DNA of 5,209 nucleotides, from NCBI GenBank assembly GCA_050248595.1, contig JBFWSB010000327.1, positions 1 through 5,209 of the forward strand. The letters run 5' to 3'. The position numbers and the translations under genes were made by a program. This document shows, piece by piece, positions 1-5,209 of this stretch. This stretch comes from JAGWAZ01 sp050248595 (GTDB lineage: Bacteria > Bacteroidota > Ignavibacteria > OLB7). The notes below the pieces were generated by a model. The model was not told the DNA's origin. It ran no database searches and saw only the letters and a program-made list of their open reading frames with translations. The first letter of the stretch is position 1, and each line of letters starts with the position of its first letter.

Positions 1-199
1 TGGCCTCGGAGTTTTTATGGCCTTCATCGAAGATGTCCGCGAGAATCAGGGGGATATTAAGCTTGCTGGCATGACGCCGAAAGTATTCAACGTGTTCGAT
101 CTCCTCGGCATTCCGATGCTCTATGAGATCTACGATCACCGGGCGGAAGCACTGAATAAATTTACCGAGAAGGTAGAGGATAGCACCGCAGGTTCATGA
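1..199 (+). CDS. STAS-domain anti-sigma-factor antagonist (SpoIIAA/RsbV-like), C-terminal part only
   Basis: The 5' end lies outside the window. The frame is open from base 2 and ends at TGA 197-199, leaving 65 visible residues. They start with GLGVFM, which in this family follows directly on the D-S-S/T-G loop carrying the phosphorylatable Ser, so that residue is probably just upstream. Next come a helix (AFIEDVRENQG), a strand (DIKLAGM), the T-P-K-V-F-N-V-F-D-L-L-G-I segment and a last helix after YEIYDHRAEAL. This is the usual order at the end of a STAS domain. In known systems the unphosphorylated antagonist binds the anti-sigma kinase and releases the sigma factor or another partner. The next gene encodes such a kinase and overlaps this one by 4 bp, which supports the call. 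The ATG at 17 is an internal Met, not the start. Which sigma factor or output is controlled cannot be told from the window. Confidence 0.85.
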   Translation, partial: GLGVFMAFIEDVRENQGDIKLAGMTPKVFNVFDLLGIPMLYEIYDHRAEALNKFTEKVEDSTAGS

Positions 200-645
200 A
201 GAAGAATCCCGCAAATACCACTCTCCGCTACAGCCACACGGTTCCAGCACGAACCGAAGAGCTGCGCGTAGTTCGCGAGGCCGTCGAACGGGAGGCAATC
301 CGATTCGGGTTCGACCCCGAGACGGCTTTTCGCATTGCGCTTGCTGTCGACGAAGCCTGTGCAAACATTATCGAGCACGCCTATCGTGACAGAATGGATT
401 CAAATTTCTCTGTGGAGATTGCAACAGACTCCAACCAGTTTGTGATCACGCTCTACGATTCTGGAACGCAGTTCCAGCCGGGTCGCCTACCTCGCCTCGA
501 CATCAGGCAACGTGCTCGTGACCACAGTCAGGGAGGACTCGGCCTGCACATTATCAACATTGTGATGGATGCTGTTGACTACGGCACAACATCGAACAGC
601 AGAAACTGCCTTCGTTTGGTGAAGTATCTGAACGGAACCCACTAA
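196..645 (+). CDS. Anti-sigma regulatory factor / serine-protein kinase, RsbW/SpoIIAB-like (HATPase_c_2)
   Basis: This 149-residue protein has the usual length of single-domain GHKL anti-sigma kinases. Visible motifs are the N box V51-D-E53-A-C-A-N57 (the Glu acts as catalytic base and the Asn holds Mg-ATP in SpoIIAB), the G1 box D88-S-G90-T-Q-F93, and the G2 box G113-G-L-G-L117 leading into a helix (HIINIVMD). The C-terminal strand is NCLRLVKYL. No sensor, response-regulator or transmembrane part is present, so it should be cytoplasmic. In this family the protein sequesters a sigma factor or other partner and phosphorylates its STAS antagonist on Ser. The antagonist gene is directly upstream, and the ATG sits inside that gene's stop (ATGA). 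Only a weak AGG lies 3 nt before the ATG, so translational coupling is likely and equal amounts of both partners would follow. No sigma-factor gene is visible nearby. The family call is firm; the cellular output is unknown. Confidence 0.9.
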   Translation: MKKNPANTTLRYSHTVPARTEELRVVREAVEREAIRFGFDPETAFRIALAVDEACANIIEHAYRDRMDSNFSVEIATDSNQFVITLYDSGTQFQPGRLPRLDIRQRARDHSQGGLGLHIINIVMDAVDYGTTSNSRNCLRLVKYLNGTH

Positions 646-655
646 TCGATCTAAT

Positions 656-709
656 TGATTCTCTCTCCGTTACGTTCTCCCGTACCTTTCCCTTTTCCTC
701 TCTCCCCCT
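656..709 (+). terminator. Pyrimidine-rich, G-poor tract after the anti-sigma gene; possible Rho-dependent termination site
   Basis: The 60 bases 661-720 are about 82% C or T, with five G, and include long C/T runs around 676-681 and 686-709. No convincing stem followed by a T-run is seen behind the stop at 645. C-rich, G-poor RNA is the known preference of Rho, so this may end the STAS/anti-sigma transcript. It could equally be an untranslated leader of the next gene. This is an inference from composition only. Confidence 0.25.
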
Positions 710-738
710 GAACCCGTAACTTTGTTCCCGCACAGTCG

Positions 739-767
739 TTGATCCGACCACATTGCATTCAAATATT
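739..767 (+). promoter_or_regulatory. Weak candidate sigma-70-type promoter for the OmpA-family gene
   Basis: TTGATC (739-744) and AATATT (762-767) each match four of six consensus bases with a 17-nt spacer. The surrounding 757-771 stretch is locally A/T-rich, unlike the C/T tract before it. The position, 36 bases ahead of the start codon, would leave a short leader. Matches this weak occur by chance, and promoters in Bacteroidota-related lineages can differ from the E. coli consensus. Confidence 0.25.
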
Positions 768-792
768 TAGCTAACCAGCATATTCCTTCAAT

Positions 793-798
793 AGGAGG
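793..798 (+). promoter_or_regulatory. Ribosome binding site AGGAGG that fixes a GTG start
   Basis: A full AGGAGG lies 4 nt before the GTG at 803. No in-frame ATG occurs before residue 32, and that Met is already past the signal peptide. The GTG is therefore the only start giving an exported protein. Such a complete Shine-Dalgarno site argues against a classical Bacteroidetes host. Confidence 0.8.
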
Positions 799-802
799 TA
801 CA

Positions 803-2722
803 GTGAAATCAACTCAGATAAAAGTTCTCGGCGCAACCTTGATTGCCATTCTGTTCTGGACGCAAGGGGCATCTGCTCAGGAAAATGGACCACCAATGCG
901 TTTTGGCATTCTTGGAGGAGTAAACTACAATCGGGCGAGCCTCGACACACTTGGCATTCTCGGTTTCACACAAGGTTTGGCGTTGTTGCCAACCGGAGTA
1001 GATCAAGGTTCTGGCTTTGCTCCGTACGGAGGGTTCTCCTTCGAATATATTCCCGGCACGTTTGGCTTTCAGATTCGGGGAACTTATGATGACAGGAGTG
1101 CTTCCTTCGGGGACAGCAACGCAGTAGATGCTACGCTCCGCTATATCTCGCTGGAACCGGCACTCCGCGTCAACCTCGGGTCGCCAAACTTTCACCTGCT
1201 GGTCGGCCCTTCACTGAATCTCTCAATATCTAACGACCTGACATCTGACACGTCATTTCCTGGGCCTCCAATTCAATCGCAAGTCGACACCATCTCAAAC
1301 TCCACATTTGGTCTCTGGGGAGGATTAGGCTACGACATTATGCTTTCGGAAAATCGGGATAATGGGACGGCTTGGTACTTAACCCCCTTTGTCTCGGCAC
1401 ATTGGATGCCGTCTCAAATCAGCAACGACCTTCAGGATTGGAGCACATTAACTCCTCGCGCAGGTTTGCAGTTGAAGTATGGCTTCGGTGGAAAGAAGAA
1501 GGAAGAGCCAGTTGCTACTCCACCACAGTCAGGGGGACTTGACCTTGCAATCAGAACTCCACTCGGCGGCGTAAGCGACCAACGCAGAGTTGAAGAGTTC
1601 TTCCCACTTCTGAACTACATGTTCTTCGAGAATGGGAAGACGGCAATTCCTGAGAAGTATGAAGAGCTAACGAAGAGTGCCGCTGCAAACTTCAGCGAAG
1701 CAGATATGTTGAACGCAAGCTCCCCTACTACCGGCCCAACAACAGAAGGGAGTCGGTCAGCGCGGCAACTTGACGTGTACTACAACATGGTAAATATCAT
1801 TGGCGCACGGATGCGCGAAAATCCGTCAACGTCAATCTCGGTTGTAGGTGCTTCACCCAATGTGGAGCAAGCGAAGCAGATGGCAGAGAACGTGAAGGGC
1901 TACCTTGTGAACTCATTCGGAATTGAACCGAGTCGGATTCAGACAAAGGGACAGAACAGACCGCCACACGAATCGGGCACACGCTCAACTCCTGCTGAGG
2001 ATAAGAGTATGGTTGCCGATGAAAATATTCGGGTTGAAATTTTAACAGAAGATGAAGAGTTGTTGAAGCCGGTGAGAATCAACGCAAAGCAAGAAGAGCC
2101 TATCGAGAATGACCTTGTCTTCGAGCTGAACTTGACGTCGGCCACTTCAATCAAGAGTTGGGAGCTGACCGTTACTGGGAACGACAACAACTATTCCCAA
2201 GTTTACGGGCCATTCTACGGACGGGTGGCCCGCGTGAATGCTACGCCAATCTTGGCTGATGCCAACGACGGGAGCTACACCGCCACAGTAACGGCAACAA
2301 CTTACGACGACGCAACGTTGACCCACAGCAAGGAGTTTGATCTCTTCAAGAAGAAAGTGCCATCGTCGACTGGAACACGCTTCTCGATTCTCTTTGAGTA
2401 TGACGACTCGAAATCGGTGAAGACCTACGAGAGTTTTCTACGGCAGGATGTTGCCCCCCGCATTCCGAATGGTGCAACTGTGTTTATTCACGGCCACACT
2501 GACGTTACCGGTAAGGATGACTACAACGCAGAGCTTTCGGCGAAGCGTGCTGTGGATGCACAGAAGATTCTGCAAGATGAGCTGAAGAAGCTGGGGCGCA
2601 AAGTAACGTTCGATGCCTATGGCTTCGGTGAAACCCCATTCCGCGCACCGTTTGGGAACGAGGATCCAGAAGAGCGCTACTATAATCGCACGGTGATGAT
2701 CGAGATTATTCCTGAAGCATAG
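803..2722 (+). CDS. Outer-membrane OmpA-family protein: beta-barrel, degenerate OmpA-like module, Ig-like region and OmpA C-terminal domain
   Basis: The protein has 639 residues. Residues 1-25 form a signal peptide (K2 and K7, a hydrophobic core from about 8 to 20, ASA|Q cleavage). Residues about 30-230 alternate aromatic and small residues with many Gly, as in an outer-membrane beta-barrel of 8 to 10 strands, ending at L-Q-L-K-Y-G-F-G. A Lys/Glu/Pro linker follows (about 230-245). Residues about 262-415 resemble an OmpA-like fold (NYMFFENG, then AIPEKYEEL, then YYNMVNIIGARM) but lack the G-H-T-D and N-R signatures. Residues about 425-515 look like an Ig-like beta-sandwich. Residues 524-636 are a canonical OmpA C-terminal domain: G564-H-T-D567, N575, L578-S-A-K-R582, G607-F-G, N628-R629. 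Asp and Arg at these sites bind meso-diaminopimelate of peptidoglycan in characterised homologues. The role inferred is tethering the outer membrane to the cell wall. It ends just before a shared hairpin terminator. Domain families are by eye; the C-terminal domain is certain, the middle ones less so. Confidence 0.88.
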   Translation: MKSTQIKVLGATLIAILFWTQGASAQENGPPMRFGILGGVNYNRASLDTLGILGFTQGLALLPTGVDQGSGFAPYGGFSFEYIPGTFGFQIRGTYDDRSASFGDSNAVDATLRYISLEPALRVNLGSPNFHLLVGPSLNLSISNDLTSDTSFPGPPIQSQVDTISNSTFGLWGGLGYDIMLSENRDNGTAWYLTPFVSAHWMPSQISNDLQDWSTLTPRAGLQLKYGFGGKKKEEPVATPPQSGGLDLAIRTPLGGVSDQRRVEEFFPLLNYMFFENGKTAIPEKYEELTKSAAANFSEADMLNASSPTTGPTTEGSRSARQLDVYYNMVNIIGARMRENPSTSISVVGASPNVEQAKQMAENVKGYLVNSFGIEPSRIQTKGQNRPPHESGTRSTPAEDKSMVADENIRVEILTEDEELLKPVRINAKQEEPIENDLVFELNLTSATSIKSWELTVTGNDNNYSQVYGPFYGRVARVNATPILADANDGSYTATVTATTYDDATLTHSKEFDLFKKKVPSSTGTRFSILFEYDDSKSVKTYESFLRQDVAPRIPNGATVFIHGHTDVTGKDDYNAELSAKRAVDAQKILQDELKKLGRKVTFDAYGFGETPFRAPFGNEDPEERYYNRTVMIEIIPEA

Positions 2723-2761
2723 CTCCCAACAGGGCGAAGCGACTTCCAATAGTCTCTACAC

Positions 2762-2803
2762 AAAAGAACAGGCTCTGAACATAAGTCCAGAGCCTGCTCT
2801 TTT
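2762..2803. terminator. Bidirectional intrinsic terminator between convergent genes
   Basis: Arms 2762-2777 and 2788-2803 pair over 16 positions with one non-Watson-Crick pair and a 10-nt loop. The core is CAGGCTCTG/CAGAGCCTG. The arm ends give TTTT on the plus strand (2800-2803) and also on the minus strand (complement of 2762-2765). The single odd pair is A-C in plus-strand RNA but a tolerated G-U in minus-strand RNA. It lies 39 nt after the plus gene's stop and 50 nt after the minus gene's stop, so it probably serves both. Confidence 0.85.
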
Positions 2804-2853
2804 ATTCTCTCGATCATTCATATCGAATCTGGTCTCCGCATCTGAGAACCGTA

Positions 2854-3669
2854 TTAAAATCTAAATCCCAAACCTCCACTCAGAAAGAGGTGGGTTAGCT
2901 CCAGATCACTCTCTCTGATAGCTTTTGAAGAGAAGACTGGATTCAACGGAAGGGAATATCCCCCCTCCAGCATTAACTCCAGATGTTGGTCTACTCCGAT
3001 TCGCACTCCAAGACTCCCCTTCAACGCAACACTTGTTCTAAATGGATCGTTGTTGACGAAACTCCCCGTGGCCTCCACTCTCTCTAAAGAAGTCGTATCT
3101 ACTACTGAACTTCCAGTAACCTTGTTGGCCAACGGCCCGAATCCGAAATCAAATCCACCACTGAGAAAAACTGCTCTCAACGTGGCTGGATACGTACTCT
3201 CTCCATACCAGAGATTCACCTCTCCACCAATACCAAGTTGGAAAGTCTGCACTTCCATGCGCGTTGGTAGTAGTGTAGAATCCCCCTTGTACTTGACTTC
3301 ATACTTTTGCGACGAAAGTTCTATAAGCAACCCCGCTCTTCTACCAAAAGGGAAGAACGCATCGATCCCGAGCCGGTATCCACTTCCGGTTTCGGCATAT
3401 TCTGCCGGAACCTCTCCCGTCCCGGCAATGGTCTCTCCAATTAACAGACTCGGGAAATTTCCTTCTGGATAGGTGTAGACAACTCCCCCTTTTAAGGAAA
3501 TCACTGGGTGATCTGCTTCATAATATGGCGAGACAGGAAAGCCTCCGTCCCGATCAGATTGAGCGTAGACTTCGAAGGCTGATGCCGTGATGGCGAGAAG
3601 GATAGTTCCGATTAAGAGAGCTACATGTTCTCTACTGCGAAGAATGTGTGGTTGGAAGTAGTGCTTCAT
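2854..3669 (-). CDS. Beta-barrel outer-membrane protein with signal peptide, function unknown
   Basis: The protein has 271 residues from the ATG at 3669. A signal peptide is clear: basic start (R11, R13), hydrophobic stretch about 16-32, VYA|Q cleavage at 36/37. The mature part alternates hydrophobic and polar residues in many Gly-rich strands (VISLKGGVVYTY, FQLGIGGEVNLWY, ALKGSLGVRIGV, LELMLEGGYSL) and ends in LSGGLGFRF. A terminal Phe at the end of an amphipathic strand is the known BAM recognition signal, so an outer-membrane barrel of roughly 8 to 10 strands is likely. I chose ATG 3669 because GAGGA lies 7 nt before it. A GTG at 3693, overlapping the previous gene's TGA as GTGA, would add eight residues and has no such site. 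The gene follows the lipoprotein gene by 20 nt, suggesting one operon and perhaps one complex. No specific porin, transporter or enzyme motif is visible, so the function is not assigned. Confidence 0.82.
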   Translation of the reverse strand: MKHYFQPHILRSREHVALLIGTILLAITASAFEVYAQSDRDGGFPVSPYYEADHPVISLKGGVVYTYPEGNFPSLLIGETIAGTGEVPAEYAETGSGYRLGIDAFFPFGRRAGLLIELSSQKYEVKYKGDSTLLPTRMEVQTFQLGIGGEVNLWYGESTYPATLRAVFLSGGFDFGFGPLANKVTGSSVVDTTSLERVEATGSFVNNDPFRTSVALKGSLGVRIGVDQHLELMLEGGYSLPLNPVFSSKAIRESDLELTHLFLSGGLGFRF

Positions 3670-3676
3670 GGTCTGT

Positions 3677-3681
3677 TCCTC
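3677..3681 (-). promoter_or_regulatory. Ribosome binding site GAGGA for the beta-barrel gene
   Basis: On the minus strand GAGGA is followed by a 7-nt spacer and ATG (3669-3667). It sits in the 20-nt gap after the lipoprotein gene's TGA and decides for the ATG over the upstream GTG at 3693. Confidence 0.7.
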
Positions 3682-3689
3682 AGAGTAGA

Positions 3690-4358
3690 TCACTGTACAA
3701 TGATGGCATTCGTTACCCCGCTCCCCTGATATTCCGAATCGTCGCTAAGGTCAAGCTCTGGCTCACCACCGAAGAGGGTGTCGTCTCGGGAGAACTCGTA
3801 AATACGAGGGCGATCAAGGTTGTCGAGGTAGACGTTGGAGCTTGAGTTCCAATAGTAGTAGGGGGCATGTTCGATAGAAGTTGACTCGGAGGGATCAAAG
3901 ACTTTGTTGACGAGGAACTCATCCTGTTCGCGGTAGTTGATGTAGAAGAGGCGAACGCGGTCGAACGTAAGGTTAGCAATGCGTGGTGTGAAGAGTGTAC
4001 GGTCTGCCGAGGTGTTCGAGATTGTGTGCTCGGCGTTGATTTCGTACTGCACACCGAGGTCGACATACGGCTCCACTCCTGTTATCCGTCCCAATCCATC
4101 CCGCGGAGCAAGAATTCGCCACGCATGGCGGATAAATCCCTTTCGGTTGATGGAATACCTCCGCTTGGTTCGGGCAGATAAGGTGTCGAGTACGACGTTA
4201 TCTCGGTAGAGAATGATCGGCGTGAGTAATTGGTTCTCGAACGTCACCGACTCCAACTCTTGGTCGAAGGCCACCGGAATTGGTGACTCCTGAACGCAAG
4301 AGATGTTCGCGAGAAATAAGAGGATCGGAATCAGGTTGTAGAAGAGTCGATAGTTCAT
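3690..4358 (-). CDS. Probable lipoprotein of unknown function
   Basis: I do not recognise this 222-residue protein. Starting at ATG 4358 it opens MNYRLFYN, then a hydrophobic stretch (IPILLFLA, residues 10-17) and C21 in the context A-N-I-S-C. This is an imperfect lipobox: I at -2 and S at -1 fit, N at -3 does not. Signal peptidase II processing and a lipid anchor are likely but not certain. The rest is soluble and rich in beta-type stretches (VTFENQLLTPIILYRD, RVRLFYINYRE), suggesting one or two beta-sandwich domains from about residue 37 to 150. An aromatic patch follows (APYYYWNSSS, 165-174), then an acidic tail (ELDLSDDSE, 201-209). There are no catalytic motifs. The start has AAGG only 2 nt upstream, a poor spacing. 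The frame stays open further back to 4541 but that part lies inside ridA and would bury the signal peptide. It sits 49 nt after ridA and 20 nt before a beta-barrel gene; a lipoprotein partner for that barrel is a reasonable guess. Confidence 0.75.
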   Translation of the reverse strand: MNYRLFYNLIPILLFLANISCVQESPIPVAFDQELESVTFENQLLTPIILYRDNVVLDTLSARTKRRYSINRKGFIRHAWRILAPRDGLGRITGVEPYVDLGVQYEINAEHTISNTSADRTLFTPRIANLTFDRVRLFYINYREQDEFLVNKVFDPSESTSIEHAPYYYWNSSSNVYLDNLDRPRIYEFSRDDTLFGGEPELDLSDDSEYQGSGVTNAIIVQ

Positions 4359-4407
4359 CACCTTCACACTCGAATTTTGATTACAGAATCCCTCTCCCAA
4401 GTCAGAG

Positions 4408-4797
4408 TTACACCACCGCAGCAATTGCCTCGATCTCCACCAACGCTCCCTTCGGTAAACCGGCAGCCTCCACCGTTGAACGGGCTGGTCTTGAATCTCC
4501 GAAAAATTCGGCGTAGACCTCATTGACTTGAGCAAAGTCATTCATGTCTGCCAGAAAAATTGTCGTCTTGATTACACTCTCGAAGCTTGCTCCCCCTGCG
4601 GAGAGGACGGCACTCAGATTCTGAAGTGCCTTTCTGGTTTGATCGACTACAGTTTCGGAAAGATTTCCTTCACGGTCAAGACCAATCTGCCCAGCCGTGA
4701 AGATCAAGTTGCCGAACCGCTTAGCCTGTGAGTATGGACCGATTGGCTCCGGCGCGTCGGGAGTATAGATTGTGTCGATAATAGTTGGCTCCATCAT
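4408..4797 (-). CDS. ridA: RidA (YjgF/YER057c/UK114 family) 2-iminobutanoate/2-iminopropanoate deaminase
   Basis: The 129-residue protein matches the family's usual length and pattern end to end. It has GPYSQA (residues 20-25), an F-T-A-G-Q-I strand (33-38), KTTIFLADMNDFAQVNEVY (77-95), R103-P-A-R106-S-T-V-E, and E121-I-E-A-I-A near the end. Compared with the E. coli protein, Arg105, Tyr17, Asn88 and Glu120 correspond to R106, Y22, N92 and E121, so the active site looks complete; E. coli Ser30 is Ala here. RidA hydrolyses reactive enamine/imine intermediates released by PLP enzymes such as threonine dehydratase, protecting other PLP enzymes from 2-aminoacrylate damage. It is cytoplasmic and a homotrimer. 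Adjacent ATG codons at 4797 and 4794 both follow a modest GAGAAG; I took the first. A TTG at 4821 would extend it by eight residues without homology I can recognise. It heads a row with two envelope genes to which it has no evident functional link. Confidence 0.93.
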   Translation of the reverse strand: MMEPTIIDTIYTPDAPEPIGPYSQAKRFGNLIFTAGQIGLDREGNLSETVVDQTRKALQNLSAVLSAGGASFESVIKTTIFLADMNDFAQVNEVYAEFFGDSRPARSTVEAAGLPKGALVEIEAIAAVV

Positions 4798-4888
4798 CTT
4801 CTCAGTGTTAGATGTTATCAAGTTCTTTCTGAAACTATTTTGGAATATGTCAATACCCGGTCACAGTTGTTCTGAGCAGCAACTCCGC
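4798..4888 (-). promoter_or_regulatory. Upstream region of ridA, likely to hold its promoter
   Basis: This A/T-richer stretch separates ridA from the repeat block. On the minus strand TTGACA (complement of 4848-4853) is a perfect -35 hexamer, but no good -10 hexamer lies 16-18 nt downstream. The promoter is therefore only located broadly. No operator or riboswitch-like structure is obvious. Confidence 0.3.
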
Positions 4889-5166
4889 CTGTCACTCTGA
4901 ACGGAGCAAAGCGAAGTGAAGAGTCTCGCGGGATCTGTTTGCTAAACCGTTACGCTCCACTAAACTGGCCAGATGCTTCGGATGACCTCAGCATGACAGA
5001 CTTTGCAGGTTCTACTCTTCTCTTCTCTGTCACTCTGAACGGAGCAAAGCGAAGTGAAGAGTCTCGCGGGATCTGTTTGCTAAACCGCTATGCTCCACCA
5101 AACCGGCCAGAAGTTTCGGATGATTTCAGCATGACAGACTTTGCAGGTTCTATCTTTCTCCTCTTC
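4889..5166. repeat. Two tandem copies of a 138-bp intergenic repeat
   Basis: Copies start at CTGTCACTCTGAACGGAG, at 4889 and at 5027, so the period is 138. The first 61 bases are identical in both. Over 138 bases aligned from the GTCAC (4891 and 5029) I count 14 differences without gaps (about 90% identity), 13 of them C/T or T/C changes. Each unit has a 111-bp core (4889-4999 and 5027-5137) opening with CTGTCA and closing with TGACAG, with further short pairings inside (CTGA/TCAG, CGAAG/CTTCG). A 27-bp pyrimidine-rich spacer follows each core. From memory, motifs of the kind GTCA-T/C-TCTGA...GTGAAGA-G/A-TCT recur between genes in many Bacteroidota-like genomes. No transposase is present. A 77-codon open frame from TTG 4939 runs through both copies only because 138 is divisible by three. 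Confidence 0.9.
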
Positions 5167-5170
5167 ACGT

Positions 5171-5186
5171 AACCGGCAAGCCGGTT
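5171..5186. repeat. Perfect 16-bp palindrome AACCGGC-AA-GCCGGTT
   Basis: Two 7-base arms are exactly complementary around AA (5178-5179); as RNA it would form a 6-bp, GC-rich stem with a CAAG loop. It is followed by a C/T-rich stretch to the window end but not by a run of T on either strand, so a standard terminator is doubtful. It could be a terminator for a gene beyond the window, a protein-binding site or part of the repeat family next to it. Confidence 0.5.
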
Positions 5187-5209
5187 CTCAACAATCTCTA
5201 CTCTTTCTC

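Noticed and set aside
809..1195. 128-codon minus-strand frame inside the OmpA-family gene
   Set aside because: It is antisense to the signal peptide and barrel region, has Cys-rich low-plausibility sequence and no recognisable domain.
3050..3472. 140-codon plus-strand frame opposite the beta-barrel gene
   Set aside because: The minus-strand reading has a signal peptide, beta-strand pattern and terminal Phe; the plus-strand reading is its Ser/Pro-rich shadow.
3713..4066. 117-codon Ser/Thr-rich minus-strand frame
   Set aside because: It is an out-of-frame shadow of the lipoprotein gene with low-complexity composition and no start signal.
4359..4541. N-terminal extension of the lipoprotein frame into ridA
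   Set aside because: The extra 61 residues are rich in Arg and Trp, overlap the well-conserved ridA C-terminus in another frame, and would place the signal peptide in the middle of the protein.
4862..4884. Small hairpin GTTG...CAAC upstream of ridA as a regulatory element
   Set aside because: Only four good pairs with poor continuation, easily expected by chance.
4889..5166. CRISPR array
   Set aside because: There are only two units of 138 bp with near-identical spacers; repeat length, spacer identity and absence of cas genes all rule it out.
4939..5172. 77-codon plus-strand frame with an internal 46-residue repeat
   Set aside because: It starts at TTG without a ribosome site and lies wholly in the intergenic repeat. 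The period of 138 is a multiple of three, so the frame stays open in both copies by arithmetic.

Overview
The window holds six protein-coding genes, the first cut by the window edge, in two convergent blocks, followed by a non-coding repeat region. GC content looks close to balanced. The gene set (STAS/anti-sigma pair, OmpA-type envelope protein, lipoprotein, small outer-membrane beta-barrel protein) indicates a Gram-negative bacterium. The style of the OmpA protein, with its 'FF..LNYMFFENG...IP..YEEL' segment, reminds me of the Bacteroidota/Chlorobiota side (Chlorobi, Kapabacteria or Ignavibacteria-like). Clear Shine-Dalgarno sites (AGGAGG, GAGGA) fit the Chlorobi-like branches better than classical Bacteroidetes, which mostly lack them. 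The lineage is an inference from memory, not a search.

Plus strand, 1-2722: the C-terminal end of a STAS-domain anti-sigma-factor antagonist overlaps by 4 bp (ATGA) an RsbW/SpoIIAB-type anti-sigma serine kinase with intact N, G1 and G2 boxes. Together they form a partner-switching pair. A C/T-rich, G-poor leader of about 160 bp separates them from a 639-residue outer-membrane protein made of a signal peptide, a beta-barrel, a degenerate OmpA-like module, a probable Ig-like beta-sandwich and a canonical peptidoglycan-binding OmpA C-terminal domain. It starts with GTG behind a strong AGGAGG.

Minus strand, 4797-2854: a RidA-type enamine/imine deaminase is followed 49 nt later by an unrecognised probable lipoprotein, and 20 nt after that by a beta-barrel outer-membrane protein ending in Phe. 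The spacing suggests one transcript. The two blocks meet tail to tail at a strong hairpin (2762-2803) with T-runs on both strands, which looks like a shared bidirectional terminator.

The last about 410 bp (4798-5209) hold no believable gene. They contain the ridA upstream region, two tandem copies of a 138-bp unit (a 111-bp core bounded by CTGTCA/TGACAG plus a 27-bp pyrimidine-rich spacer) and a 16-bp perfect palindrome. This repeat pair is the least explained part of the window. I see no phage, CRISPR, defence or biosynthetic system. Most of the window is ordinary envelope and housekeeping sequence, and I do not claim a new system.
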